Origin: JAAYAO01 sp051133435
GTDB taxonomy: Bacteria; Actinomycetota; Actinomycetes; Propionibacteriales; Propionibacteriaceae
Assembly: GCF_051133435.1 (NCBI RefSeq)
Contig: NZ_JBPGNY010000002.1
Span: forward strand, 124,001-188,000
DNA: 64,000 nt
Direction of reading: 5' to 3'
Part shown: positions 1 through 8,539 of the stretch, one piece after another
How the letters are laid out: every line of letters begins with the position of its first letter
Position numbering within the stretch: position 1 is the first letter of the stretch
Translations under genes and position numbers: made by a program
Notes under the pieces: model-generated
Told to the model about the DNA's origin: nothing
The model's input: only the letters and a program-made list of their open reading frames with translations
Database searches by the model: none

Positions 1-1
1 C

Positions 2-739
2 ATCGGGCTCGGTGCGGCCCGCCACCTCACCGGCGAGGCGATCGCCGCGATGAACGAGGTGGACGTCTTTCTGGTGCCCGACAAAGGCGAGCAGAAATCC
101 GAACTGCTGAGCATGCGCCGCGAACTCTGCACGCAGGCGATCGAGCACGACCGCTGGGAACTGCGCGCGGTGCCCGACCCCGAACGCGGCCCCGACGCCA
201 AACGCACCGCCGAGCAATACCGGGCCGGGGTCGAGGCCTGGCATGCGGCCCGGGTGGCCCGCTTCGTCACCGAGATCGAGTCGATGCCGACCGATGCGAC
301 GGTCGGGTTTCTGGTCTGGGGTGACCCGGCCTTCTACGACTCGACGATCCGGATGGTGAATCGCATCGCCGCCGAGATCGAGGTGCAGGTGCGGGTGATC
401 CCCGGCATTTCGGCGATTCAGGCGCTGGCCGCCGAACACCGGATTCCGCTGAATGCCGTCGGTGGGCCGGTACACATCACCACCGGACGTCGCCTGGTCT
501 CCGAATGGTCACCCGAACTGGGCACCGTGGTGGTGATGTTGGACGGTCACCTGGCCTGTCGTGACCTGGTCGAACGCGCGCCCGATCTGCAGTTGTACTG
601 GGGCGCCTGCCTGGGCATGCCGCAGCAACAGTTGCGGTCGGGCCGGTTGGCCGAGGTGATCGACGAGGTGGTGGCCACCCGCGCCGCGGTACGGGCCGAA
701 CTCGGCTGGGTGATGGATGTCTACGCCCTTGTCCCCTGA
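2..739 (+). CDS. cobF: Precorrin-6A synthase (deacetylating), 5' end outside window
   Basis: The reading frame is already open at the left edge, so the true start lies upstream; the visible part is 245 residues. CobF is a SAM-dependent methyltransferase that methylates C-1 and releases the C-20 acetyl group of precorrin-5 in aerobic cobalamin synthesis. The visible N-terminal run IGLGAARHL is the tail of the Gly-rich SAM site, followed by MNEVDVFLVPDKG, which is typical of CobF rather than CobI or CobM (a D-K-G where others have other residues). VIPGISAIQALAA is the conserved tetrapyrrole-methylase motif. The stop overlaps the next gene by 23 bases. The call is confident; the missing part is only a few tens of residues. 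Confidence 0.9.
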   Translation: MGLGAARHLTGEAIAAMNEVDVFLVPDKGEQKSELLSMRRELCTQAIEHDRWELRAVPDPERGPDAKRTAEQYRAGVEAWHAARVARFVTEIESMPTDATVGFLVWGDPAFYDSTIRMVNRIAAEIEVQVRVIPGISAIQALAAEHRIPLNAVGGPVHITTGRRLVSEWSPELGTVVVMLDGHLACRDLVERAPDLQLYWGACLGMPQQQLRSGRLAEVIDEVVATRAAVRAELGWVMDVYALVP

Positions 740-1322
740 CCACTCGTCCCTCGGGGCTGCCTGCCGACAAACCGTGGTGCACCTGGTGCGGCACGGCCAG
801 TCGACCTGGAATGTCGAGCGCCGACTGCAGGGCCAGACCGTTCATCCCCCACTCACCGACCTGGGCCGACGGCAGGCCGAAGCCGCAGCCGAGGAACTGG
901 TGCGGATCGTCGGTGCCGATGCCTGCCGGCTGGTCAGCAGCGACCTGGTTCGGGCCCGAGAGACCGCCGAGATCATCGCCGACCGGCTCGGGGTGGCAGT
1001 GAGGCGGGACGAGGCGCTGCGCGAACAACACCTGGGTGAGCTGCAGGGCCGGCTGACCGCCGATCTTGTTCCCGAGCCGGTACCGGAGGGGTGTCATCTC
1101 AGCGAGGTGCGCTGGGGTGGTGGCGAGTCGATCGCCGATGTACATGCCCGGCTCACGGAGTTCTTCACCGCCGAGGTGCCCACCGCACCGGGCCACCTGA
1201 TCGTGGTCACCCACGGCGACACGATGCGGGTGGCCGAGGCGGTGCTGCGCGGCCGGGGCCATCGCGAGGTGGTCTGGGACGGGGTACCCGGCAACGGTTC
1301 GATCCTGACCTTCCGGGGCTAG
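717..1322 (+). CDS. Histidine phosphatase family protein (possible alpha-ribazole phosphatase)
   Basis: 201 residues. It has the phosphoglycerate-mutase/acid-phosphatase fold signature LVRHGQSTWN with the phospho-accepting His at residue 26, the SSDLVRARETAEI arginine motif, and the second catalytic His in VVTHGDT. The ATG lies inside the end of cobF, so the two are almost certainly co-transcribed. In that setting the best functional guess is an alpha-ribazole-5'-phosphate phosphatase (CobC), which dephosphorylates the lower ligand precursor of cobalamin. This is inference from position only, since the family is broad and also includes phosphoglycerate mutases and sugar phosphatases. It ends 10 bases before the convergent ketopantoate-reductase-like gene. 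Confidence 0.8.
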   Translation: MSTPLSPDHSSLGAACRQTVVHLVRHGQSTWNVERRLQGQTVHPPLTDLGRRQAEAAAEELVRIVGADACRLVSSDLVRARETAEIIADRLGVAVRRDEALREQHLGELQGRLTADLVPEPVPEGCHLSEVRWGGGESIADVHARLTEFFTAEVPTAPGHLIVVTHGDTMRVAEAVLRGRGHREVVWDGVPGNGSILTFRG

Positions 1323-1331
1323 CCCAGAACC

Positions 1332-2363
1332 TCAGTCCTGCGGCGGCAATCCCAGAATTTCGCGCAGTTCGGCCGCACTCAGGTCACCGGGTTGGGCCCC
1401 GGTGGCCGCGGCTTGTCGTCCCAGCCTGGCCAGCGTCGTGTTCAGCGGGGCGCGCTGCCCGGTGGCGTGGGCGATCGCGGTGATCTCGCCGTTCAGGTAG
1501 TCGGTCTCGACGCTGCCGCGTCCCTTGGCCAACGACTGCCAGGTCGACCCGCCCAGCTTCTCCGGACCGCCGGGAACCTCGGCGATCTTCGGCCCCTGCC
1601 GCCGCTGGGCGGCCTCGGTCTCGTCGTCGACGATGTCGATGCCGGCCGCCTTGATGACCTCACGGGCCTCCGCGTCCGCAGCCCGCACCACGTCGCGGGC
1701 CTCCGATGAACCGACCAGGGCTTGGACGACGTTGCCGATGTTGGTGAGCAGCTTGCGGTACTTCCACGGCATCACGTCATCGGGCAGCGGGATGGTCATC
1801 TTCGTGCCACCCCAGGTGCGGCTGAGCTCGGCAAGGAGTTCCCGGTCGGCGTCGGTGGTGAGGGCGGCGGGCACCCGGGAGCAGTGCAGCACCGCCACCA
1901 CCGGGGTGAAGCGGGCGATCACCACCCCGGGGTCGAGGTTCACCGTCGGCGCCCACACCGACATGCCGAACACCCGGGCGAACCACCGCTGGGCAATCGT
2001 TTCGGCGGCGACCCCGTTGGTGGCCATGATCACCGGCAGCGACTCCCCCGCGGTGGACGTCGAACCGTCGGCCAATCGCACCGGAAGATCGGCCCAGGTC
2101 GCCAGCGCCTCGGCGACCTGGTGGGTTTTCACCGCCACCACGAGCACGTCGTCGGCGGTGAGTTCCGCCTCGGTTGGGTCGAGCCAGACCGGGGCAGGCA
2201 CGGTGTCGTTGTCGTCGGGGGTGAGCAGGGTGAGTCCGCGCTCACGCAAGGCCCGTCCGTGCTCGCCCCGAGCCACCCACACCGTGTCGATGCCCGCCAG
2301 CGCGAGCCGGGCCCCGATCGTGCCGCCAACAGCTCCCGCACCGATGATCACGTACCTGGTCAT
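1332..2363 (-). CDS. 2-dehydropantoate 2-reductase family oxidoreductase
   Basis: 343 residues. The N-terminal dinucleotide-binding motif GAGAVGGTIG (residues 8-17) and the ApbA/PanE two-domain organisation are visible, with a C-terminal helical domain containing KYRKLLTNIGN. Family members reduce ketopantoate to pantoate with NADPH, but many actinobacterial paralogues act on other 2-keto acids. It follows the TetR gene after only 9 bases on the same strand, so it probably belongs to the repressor's transcript rather than to a pantothenate operon; no panB, panC or panD is nearby. Family assignment is firm and substrate is not known. Confidence 0.8.
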   Translation of the reverse strand: MTRYVIIGAGAVGGTIGARLALAGIDTVWVARGEHGRALRERGLTLLTPDDNDTVPAPVWLDPTEAELTADDVLVVAVKTHQVAEALATWADLPVRLADGSTSTAGESLPVIMATNGVAAETIAQRWFARVFGMSVWAPTVNLDPGVVIARFTPVVAVLHCSRVPAALTTDADRELLAELSRTWGGTKMTIPLPDDVMPWKYRKLLTNIGNVVQALVGSSEARDVVRAADAEAREVIKAAGIDIVDDETEAAQRRQGPKIAEVPGGPEKLGGSTWQSLAKGRGSVETDYLNGEITAIAHATGQRAPLNTTLARLGRQAAATGAQPGDLSAAELREILGLPPQD

Positions 2364-2372
2364 GTTCGGAGT

Positions 2373-2993
2373 CTAGAAGTCGGCGCGGATTCTCGGTCCG
2401 TCACCCGGATGCGCCAGAGCAGCTTCCACCAACTCCCGGGCGGTCGCTTCCCCGTCGTCGATCGCCGAGGCATAGGGTTCGCGCAACATCATCGCCATCG
2501 TGCCGGCATAGGCGATCACCAGTTGCTTGGTGAGCCGGGCCGACCCCCGCTCGTCCAACCCCAGATGCCCGACCAACTCGGCGGTGCGCTCCCGCAACAG
2601 CCGGGTTTCGGCACCCAGCACCCGCTGCAGGGGAATCCCCGGATGTGGGGTCGCCGCGGTGGTACCACTGAAAGCACACCACCGTTCCTCCAGAAAGTCG
2701 CTCTGGTAGCGGCGCAGCGCCGGCCACACCGACAGGGCCAACTCCACCGGCGTGCTCGCCCGCTCGATCGCCTCGTCCCAGACCTGCATCCAGATCCGCA
2801 ACCGACGTTCCAGGGCGGCGGTGATCAGGCCCTCCTTGTTGCCGAAATGCTTGTACAGGCTCGGCGGTGAGGCGTGCGCTTTGCGCAGAATCACGTCGAC
2901 GGGAGTGGCGATCACACCATCGACGAAGAACAGTTCATCGGCGGCATCGAGTAGGCGCTCCTGGACGGATCGCTCTTGCACACTCGCGGACAT
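2373..2993 (-). CDS. TetR/AcrR family repressor of the divergent betaine genes
   Basis: 206 residues. The N-terminal helix-turn-helix (about residues 10-60) ends in SPPSLYKHFGNKEGLITAAL, the classical TetR recognition helix. The C-terminal ligand domain is all-helical. It is transcribed away from betB, with two palindromes of form TAACGNNCGTTA in the 96-base gap. The ATG at 2993 follows the -10-like TATACT by six bases, so the transcript may be leaderless; no Shine-Dalgarno is present. By analogy with BetI this would repress betBA and the transporter until choline is sensed. It is not a clear BetI orthologue by eye, so no symbol is given. Confidence 0.88.
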   Translation of the reverse strand: MSASVQERSVQERLLDAADELFFVDGVIATPVDVILRKAHASPPSLYKHFGNKEGLITAALERRLRIWMQVWDEAIERASTPVELALSVWPALRRYQSDFLEERWCAFSGTTAATPHPGIPLQRVLGAETRLLRERTAELVGHLGLDERGSARLTKQLVIAYAGTMAMMLREPYASAIDDGEATARELVEAALAHPGDGPRIRADF

Positions 2994-2999
2994 GGTGAA

Positions 3000-3027
3000 A
3001 GTATAACGACCGTTACTGTAAATGTAA
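3000..3027 (-). promoter_or_regulatory. Promoter of the tetR gene, likely leaderless
   Basis: Reading the minus strand, a -35-like TTACAT (3027-3022), a 16-base spacer and a -10-like TATACT (3005-3000) precede the ATG by six bases. That places the expected start of transcription at the A of the ATG. The first palindromic operator lies between and over these elements. Confidence 0.55.
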
Positions 3028-3036
3028 CGCCCGTTA
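3004..3036. promoter_or_regulatory. Tandem palindromic operators TAACGNNCGTTA
   Basis: Two copies of a perfect inverted repeat with 5-base arms and a 2-base spacer: TAACGACCGTTA at 3004-3015 and TAACGCCCGTTA at 3025-3036. Their centres are 21 bases apart, two helical turns, so two TetR dimers would sit on the same DNA face. They overlap both divergent promoters. The match between a TetR gene and adjacent double palindromes strongly suggests autoregulation and control of betB. Confidence 0.8.
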
Positions 3037-3040
3037 TCTA
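3013..3040 (+). promoter_or_regulatory. Probable promoter of the betB-betA-betT operon
   Basis: A -35-like TTACTG (3013-3018), 16-base spacer and -10-like TATCTA (3035-3040) can be read towards betB. The second operator lies inside it. It would give a leader of about 43 bases ending in the CGGAGGAG ribosome site at 3077-3084. Confidence 0.4.
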
Positions 3041-3089
3041 CCCACTTTCGACCGATCGGCGGTGTTCCGCGCCGCCCGGAGGAGCCTGC

Positions 3090-4580
3090 ATGTCGACCCT
3101 GTATATCGACGGCCGGTGGCGCGAGGCGGCATCGGGAGCCACCCGCGAAATCACCTGCCCCGCAGACCGCTCGGTGGTGGTCACCGTCGCCGAAGCCAAC
3201 GAGCAGGACGCCCGCGAGGCCATCGCCGCCGCCCGCCGGGCCTTCGACGAGGGCCACTGGCCCACCACCCCGACCCCGGAGCGGGCCGCGGTGCTGATGA
3301 AGGTGGCCGACCTGCTCGACGCCGAACAGGAAGAAGTCGCCCGCCTCGAATCCGAGGACACCGGCAAGCGGCTGGTCGAATCCCGCATCGACATGGACGA
3401 TATCGCCGCGGTCTTCCGGCACTTCGCGGCGCTGGTGCAGGGCGAGGCCGGACGGGTGATCGACACCGGTCAGCCGGATGTCTCCTCCCGGGTGGTGCAC
3501 GAACCGGTCGGGGTCTGCGCGCTGATCACACCGTGGAACTTCCCGCTGCTGCAGACCGCCTGGAAGGTCGCCCCGGCCCTGGCCGCCGGCAACACCTTCG
3601 TGCTCAAGCCCAGCGAACTCACCCCGCAAACCTCGATCTGGCTGATGGGCGCCCTGGAACGCGCCGGCCTGCCGGCCGGGGTGGCCAACCTGGTGCTGGG
3701 TACCGGCGCCGAGGTCGGCAGCGTGCTGACCGAACACCCGGATGTCGATCTGGTCTCCTTCACCGGGGGCCTGCAGACCGGCAAGGCGATCATGGCCGCG
3801 GCCTCCGGCACCGTGAAGCGGATCGCCCTGGAACTCGGTGGCAAGAACCCCAACGTGATCTTCGCCGACGCCGACCTGCCGGCGGCGATCGACAACGCGC
3901 TGACCGCGATCTTCCTCGACTCCGGTCAGGTCTGCTCCGCCGGGGCCCGGCTGATCGTCCAGGAGGAGATCCACGATCAGGTCGTCGACGAGTTGGTGCG
4001 CCGCGCCGAGATGATCCGGCTCGGTGGCCCCTTCGACGAGCAGGCCGAAACCGGACCGCTGATCAGCGACGAGCACCGCGACAAGGTCGCCGCCTACGTC
4101 GACAAGGCCCGCGAGGAGGGTGCCGTGGTGCGCTGCGGCGGGACGATCCCCGAGGGTGACCTGGCCGCCGGCTCCTACTACCCACCGACCATCCTGGATC
4201 GTTGCACCCGCGAGATGAGCTGTGTGCACGACGAATCCTTCGGCCCGGTACTGACCGTCGAGACCTTCTCGGGCACCGGCGACGACGAGCTCGAGGACGC
4301 CGCGGTCGCGATCGCCAACGACACCACCTACGGCCTGGCCGGTGCCGTCTGGACCGAGAATGCCGGACGTGCCGAGCGGGTCGCCCGTCGGCTGCGCCAC
4401 GGCACGATCTGGATCAACGACTACCACCCCTATGTGCCGCAGGCCGAGTGGGGCGGGATGAAGCAATCCGGTATCGGACGCGAGCTCGGTGTCGCCGGCC
4501 TGCACGAGTACGTCGAGACCAAGCACATCTGGCACAACACCCGACCCGCCCCGGCCGATTGGTTCGCCGGCCGCGAGTGA
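3090..4580 (+). CDS. betB: Betaine-aldehyde dehydrogenase
   Basis: 496 residues from the ATG at 3090, chosen because CGGAGGAG lies 5 bases upstream; an upstream in-frame ATG would run through the promoter. It is an NAD(P)-dependent aldehyde dehydrogenase with ITPWNFPLLQ (cofactor loop), the general base Glu in LELGGKNP (E248) and the nucleophile Cys in GQVCSAG (C282). It oxidises betaine aldehyde to glycine betaine. Position between a TetR repressor and a GMC-type choline dehydrogenase plus a BCCT transporter gives the substrate. Length is normal for BetB. Confidence 0.9.
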   Translation: MSTLYIDGRWREAASGATREITCPADRSVVVTVAEANEQDAREAIAAARRAFDEGHWPTTPTPERAAVLMKVADLLDAEQEEVARLESEDTGKRLVESRIDMDDIAAVFRHFAALVQGEAGRVIDTGQPDVSSRVVHEPVGVCALITPWNFPLLQTAWKVAPALAAGNTFVLKPSELTPQTSIWLMGALERAGLPAGVANLVLGTGAEVGSVLTEHPDVDLVSFTGGLQTGKAIMAAASGTVKRIALELGGKNPNVIFADADLPAAIDNALTAIFLDSGQVCSAGARLIVQEEIHDQVVDELVRRAEMIRLGGPFDEQAETGPLISDEHRDKVAAYVDKAREEGAVVRCGGTIPEGDLAAGSYYPPTILDRCTREMSCVHDESFGPVLTVETFSGTGDDELEDAAVAIANDTTYGLAGAVWTENAGRAERVARRLRHGTIWINDYHPYVPQAEWGGMKQSGIGRELGVAGLHEYVETKHIWHNTRPAPADWFAGRE

Positions 4581-4586
4581 ACCCGA

Positions 4587-4630
4587 CCGGATGCCGCACC
4601 GAACGCGGCACCCGGACCCCCGAGTTTTTT
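4587..4630 (+). terminator. Hairpin plus T-tract between betB and betA (possible attenuator)
   Basis: TGCCGC (4592-4597) pairs with GCGGCA (4605-4610) around a 7-base loop, with outer CCGG/CCGG arms at 4587-4590 and 4612-4615. A run of six T follows at 4625-4630, about ten bases beyond the stem. The gap weakens a strict intrinsic-terminator reading; partial attenuation that lowers betA relative to betB is plausible. Confidence 0.35.
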
Positions 4631-4667
4631 GTTTGTTTTCTGTCCACCATCGCCCGTTGGGAGAATG

Positions 4668-6500
4668 ATGAGAGACCGTTACGACTACGTCATCGTTGGG
4701 GGCGGCTCGGCCGGCTCCGCATTGGCCAACCGCCTGTCGTCCGATGAGAGCACCACGGTGCTGGTGCTGGAGGCCGGCCGCGCCGACTTCATCCTCGACC
4801 CGCTGATCCACATGCCCGCGGCCCTGATGTTCCCCTCGGGCAACCCGCTGTACGACTGGGCCTACGAGACCGAGCCCGAGCCCTTCATGGGTGGACGCCG
4901 GGTCGCCCACGCCCGCGGCAAGGTGCTGGGTGGGTCGTCCTCGATCAACGGCATGATCTTCCAGCGCGGTAACGCCGGCGACTACGACAAGTGGGCCGAG
5001 TTCGACGGCATGGAGCACTGGGACTACGCCCACTGCCTGCCCTACTTCAAGCGGATGGAGAGCACCCTGGCCGGTGCCGACGCCTGGCGCGGTGGCTCGG
5101 GACCGTTGAAGCTGGAGCGTGGCCCGGCCAACAGCCCGCTCTTCCAGGCCTTCTTCGAGGCCACCGAACAGGCCGGTTTCGCCCGCACCGACGACGTGAA
5201 CGGCTACCGGCAGGAGGGCTTCGCCCCCTTCGACCGCAACGTCTACCGGGGCAGCCGACTGTCGGCCTCGCGCGCCTACCTGCGTCCGATCCGCGACCGC
5301 AAGAACCTCGACATCGCCACCCTGTCGACCGTCACCGGGCTGCGCTGGCAGGGCAACCGGGTCACCGGGGTGGACTTCACCCGTCCCCGGCGCCGTCACC
5401 ACTCGGTGGACGCCGGCGAGGTGATCCTGTGCGGTGGCGCCTTCAACACTCCGCAGTTGATGCAACTGTCTGGCATCGGCGACCCGGAAACCCTGGCCGC
5501 CGCCGGGGTGAACACCCGCATCGAACTGCCCGGGGTCGGTGAGAACCTGCAGGACCACCTCGAGGTCTACCTGCAGCACGTCTGCCTGCAGCCGGTCTCG
5601 ATCGCACCCTGGCTGAAGATGTGGAAGGCGCCCTACATCGGTGCCGAATGGCTGTTCTTCAACAAGGGCGTCGGGGCCAGCAACCACTTCGAGGGCGGCG
5701 GTTTCATCCGCACCAACGACGAGGTGGCCTACCCCAACCTGATGTTCCACTTCCTGCCGATCGCGGTGCGTTACGACGGCACCGCCTCGGAGGGCAAGCA
5801 CGGCTACCAGGTGCACATCGGGCCGATGAACTCCGATGTGCGCGGCCACGTCCGGATCAAGGACGCCGACCCCTTCCGGCATCCGGCGATCCTGTTCAAC
5901 TACCTGTCCACCGAGAACGACCGCCGCGAGTGGGTCGAGGTGGTGCGGGCGGCCCGGCACATCCTGTCCCAGCCGGCCTTCGCCGCCTTCGACGGTGGCG
6001 AAACCTCCCCCGGCCCGTCGGTGCAGACCGACGAGGAGATCCTGGACTGGGTGGCCAAGGACGCCGAGACCGCCCTGCACCCGTCCTGCTCGGCCAAGAT
6101 GGGCACCGACGAGATGGCGGTGGTCGACCCCGCCTCGATGCGGGTGCACGGTGTCGAGGGCCTGCGGGTGGTGGACGCGTCGGTCTTCCCGACCATCACC
6201 AACGGCAACATTTACGCCCCGGTGATGATGGTCGCCGAGAAGGCGGCCGACCTGATCGCCGGCAACACCCCGCTGCCGCCGGAGTACCCGCCGGTGTACA
6301 AGGCCCACGCCGGGATGCCGCTCTACCCCGAGGGTGACGCGCGCAACTCCGGGTGGAATGCCCGCACCGAGATTCCCAGTGCTCTGGCTGCCATCGCGCA
6401 GGCCGAGGCCCGGGACGAGGCGGAGGTCGAGGCACGCGCCCAGCGTGCGGCGGCCGAGCCCGCAGATTCCCCGACCCCGACCGAGGACGTGACCCCGTGA
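4668..6500 (+). CDS. betA: Choline dehydrogenase (GMC oxidoreductase)
   Basis: 610 residues from ATG 4668; the adjacent ATG at 4665 is also possible, but GGGAG at 4659-4663 spaces better to 4668. The FAD motif YVIVGGGSAGSALANRL is at the N-terminus. GMC signature 1 is around GKVLGGSSSING and signature 2 is GAFNTPQLMQLSGIG. The active-site His lies in ALHPSCSAKMG and the C-terminal NGNIYAPVMMVAEKAADLI is typical of BetA. It oxidises choline to betaine aldehyde, feeding BetB. It is about 50 residues longer than usual because of an Ala/Glu/Pro-rich tail after the conserved domain. The stop overlaps the transporter's GTG by three bases. Confidence 0.9.
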   Translation: MRDRYDYVIVGGGSAGSALANRLSSDESTTVLVLEAGRADFILDPLIHMPAALMFPSGNPLYDWAYETEPEPFMGGRRVAHARGKVLGGSSSINGMIFQRGNAGDYDKWAEFDGMEHWDYAHCLPYFKRMESTLAGADAWRGGSGPLKLERGPANSPLFQAFFEATEQAGFARTDDVNGYRQEGFAPFDRNVYRGSRLSASRAYLRPIRDRKNLDIATLSTVTGLRWQGNRVTGVDFTRPRRRHHSVDAGEVILCGGAFNTPQLMQLSGIGDPETLAAAGVNTRIELPGVGENLQDHLEVYLQHVCLQPVSIAPWLKMWKAPYIGAEWLFFNKGVGASNHFEGGGFIRTNDEVAYPNLMFHFLPIAVRYDGTASEGKHGYQVHIGPMNSDVRGHVRIKDADPFRHPAILFNYLSTENDRREWVEVVRAARHILSQPAFAAFDGGETSPGPSVQTDEEILDWVAKDAETALHPSCSAKMGTDEMAVVDPASMRVHGVEGLRVVDASVFPTITNGNIYAPVMMVAEKAADLIAGNTPLPPEYPPVYKAHAGMPLYPEGDARNSGWNARTEIPSALAAIAQAEARDEAEVEARAQRAAAEPADSPTPTEDVTP

Positions 6501-8539
6501 GCAGCCCCGTGACCAGGACCGCAGACCCGGCCGACGACCACGAAGACCTGACCCAGCTCAAACCGCGCACCAAGTGGACGGTGCTGATCGTCTCGGCCGC
6601 CTTCACCGCGATCGTGGCGCTGTGGGCCCTGCTGGCCCCGGAACGCTCCGCCGAGATCCTGGGGGTGATGGTCGGGTGGACCGCCAACTGGTTCGGCTGG
6701 TTCTACATCGGCCTGGCCACGGTCGTCCTGGTCTTCGTGATCTACATCGGCGGGCGCTACCGCAATGTGCGGTTGGGCAAGGACACCGACCGTCCGGAAT
6801 TCTCGACCTTCTCCTGGGCGGCGATGCTGTTCGCCGCCGGTATCGGCACCGATGTGATGTTCTTCGCCGTTGCCGAACCGTCCAGCCAGTACCTCTTTCC
6901 GCCGCAGGGTGACGGCGGCACCCTGGACGCGGCCCGCGAGTCCACGGTGTGGACCCTGTTCCACTACGGCATCACCGGGTGGGGCATGTATGCCCTGATG
7001 GGCTTGGCGCTGGGCTTCTACGCCCACCGGCTGGGGCTGCCGCTGGCGGTGCGCTCCACCCTGTACCCGCTGATCGGTAAGCGGATCCGCGGCCCGATCG
7101 GCGATGCCGTCGACGTGGCCACCGTGCTCGGCACCATCTTCGGGGTGGCGACCTCGCTGGGTATCGGCGTGGTGATGCTCAACGTCGGTCTCGGGCTGTT
7201 GTTCGGTGCCGCCCAGGGCATCCCGGTGCAGGTCGGGCTGACGATTCTGGCGGTCGCGGTGGCGACCACCTCGGCGGTGACCGGTATTGACCGCGGCATT
7301 CGGGTGCTGTCCCAGCTCAACGTGTTGCTGGCCGTGCTGCTGGCCGGCTGGGTACTGGTGACCGGGCAGACCGCCTTCCTGCTGCGCGCGGTGGTGATGA
7401 ACGTCGGTGACTTCATCTCGATGTTCCCCGGCATGACGATGGACACGATGGCCTTCGACCACCCGGACGAGTGGATGAGCGGCTGGACGCTGTTCTTCTG
7501 GGCCTGGTGGGTGGCTTGGGCGAGCTTCGTCGGCATGTTCCTGGCCCGGATTTCCAAGGGTCGCACCATCGGCCAGTTCGTGCTGGGCACGATGACCATT
7601 CCGTTCAGCTACATCGTGATGTGGGTGTCGCTGTTCGGCAACAGCGCGGTGCAGCGGATCCGCGAGGGGGACGAGGCCTTCGGTGAGTTGGCGGTCAATT
7701 CCCCCGAGGAGGGCTTCTTCACCCTGCTTCAGCAGTACCCGGGGGCGCTGTTCCTGATCGGGTTGGCCACCTTCGTCGGTCTGCTGTTCTACGTCACCTC
7801 GGCCGACTCCGGCGCACTGGTGATGGCGAACCTGTCGTCCGACCTGCCCGGTACCGGCGTGGACGGTCGTCCGCTGCTGCGAATCTTCTGGGCCATGGCC
7901 ACCGGTGTGTTGACCGTGGGCATGTTGTTGGTGGGAGGTATTCCGGCGCTGCAGAACGCGACGGTGATCATGGGCCTGCCCTTCGCCTTCGTGATGATCG
8001 CGGTGATGTTCGGCCTGCATCGGGCGTTGGAGCGCGAGCGGATGCAGACCGCGATCGCCCAGGCCAGGCTGACCTCGGCCCTGGCCGCCCCGGTTCCGCG
8101 CGATCCGTGGCGATTGCGGCTGTCGCGGGCCTTCGGTGTGGTGTCGGTCAAGGCCGCCAACGACCGGCTCGAGAAGGTCGTCATCCCGGCCCTGCGCGAT
8201 GTCCAGGCCGAGTTGGAGCAGCGCGGGGTGGAGACCGATCTGGTGATCGGCGAACTCCAGCCCGACGGTCTGGTGCGCCGCACGGTCGAACTGGTGGTGC
8301 CCTCGGAGGAGCACGAGGACTTCTACTACCCGGTGAGCGTGCGCCGACATCTGGCACCGAGTTTCGGTGCCCGGGTGATCGAGGCCGACGACATGACCAC
8401 CACCTTGGAGGTCAACCTGCCGGTCGGTGGCGGCTACGACCTGATGCCCTTCGACCGGGATCAGGTCTGCGACTCGGTGCTCGACCACTACGAGCGCTGG
8501 GTGGCCAGCACGGTGGGTCTCAACGACCTGCCGGGCTGA
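6497..8539 (+). CDS. betT: BCCT family choline/betaine transporter
   Basis: 680 residues from the GTG at 6497, which overlaps the betA stop (GTGA). It has twelve hydrophobic segments with the BCCT signature WTLFFWAWWVAWASFVGMFL followed by ARISKGRTI, and the unwound helix motif AGIGTDVMFFAVAEP. That motif resembles the proton-coupled BetT type more than sodium-coupled BetP (which has GMGIG). A cytoplasmic C-terminal domain of about 170 residues follows the last helix, as in osmosensing BetT proteins. Together with betA and betB it gives choline import and conversion to glycine betaine for osmoprotection or catabolism. Substrate is inferred from context. Confidence 0.85.
   Translation: MSSPVTRTADPADDHEDLTQLKPRTKWTVLIVSAAFTAIVALWALLAPERSAEILGVMVGWTANWFGWFYIGLATVVLVFVIYIGGRYRNVRLGKDTDRPEFSTFSWAAMLFAAGIGTDVMFFAVAEPSSQYLFPPQGDGGTLDAARESTVWTLFHYGITGWGMYALMGLALGFYAHRLGLPLAVRSTLYPLIGKRIRGPIGDAVDVATVLGTIFGVATSLGIGVVMLNVGLGLLFGAAQGIPVQVGLTILAVAVATTSAVTGIDRGIRVLSQLNVLLAVLLAGWVLVTGQTAFLLRAVVMNVGDFISMFPGMTMDTMAFDHPDEWMSGWTLFFWAWWVAWASFVGMFLARISKGRTIGQFVLGTMTIPFSYIVMWVSLFGNSAVQRIREGDEAFGELAVNSPEEGFFTLLQQYPGALFLIGLATFVGLLFYVTSADSGALVMANLSSDLPGTGVDGRPLLRIFWAMATGVLTVGMLLVGGIPALQNATVIMGLPFAFVMIAVMFGLHRALERERMQTAIAQARLTSALAAPVPRDPWRLRLSRAFGVVSVKAANDRLEKVVIPALRDVQAELEQRGVETDLVIGELQPDGLVRRTVELVVPSEEHEDFYYPVSVRRHLAPSFGARVIEADDMTTTLEVNLPVGGGYDLMPFDRDQVCDSVLDHYERWVASTVGLNDLPG

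Noticed and set aside
3057..3089. Extended BetB starting at the in-frame ATG near 2976
   Set aside because: That start would lie inside tetR and the operator region; CGGAGGAG at 3077-3084 fixes the ATG at 3090.
2373..6308. 1311-codon open frame on the minus strand across betA and betB, fused to tetR
   Set aside because: Only the last 206 codons (tetR) are coding. The rest is the antisense shadow of betB/betA, rich in Gly, His, Val and Arg with no domain, and a promoter, operators and the repressor's own start lie in between.
6323..8488. 721-codon minus-strand frame opposite betT
   Set aside because: It is an antisense artefact of high GC: low-complexity Gln/His/Gly/Arg composition, no ribosome site, and fully covered by the clear BCCT transporter.
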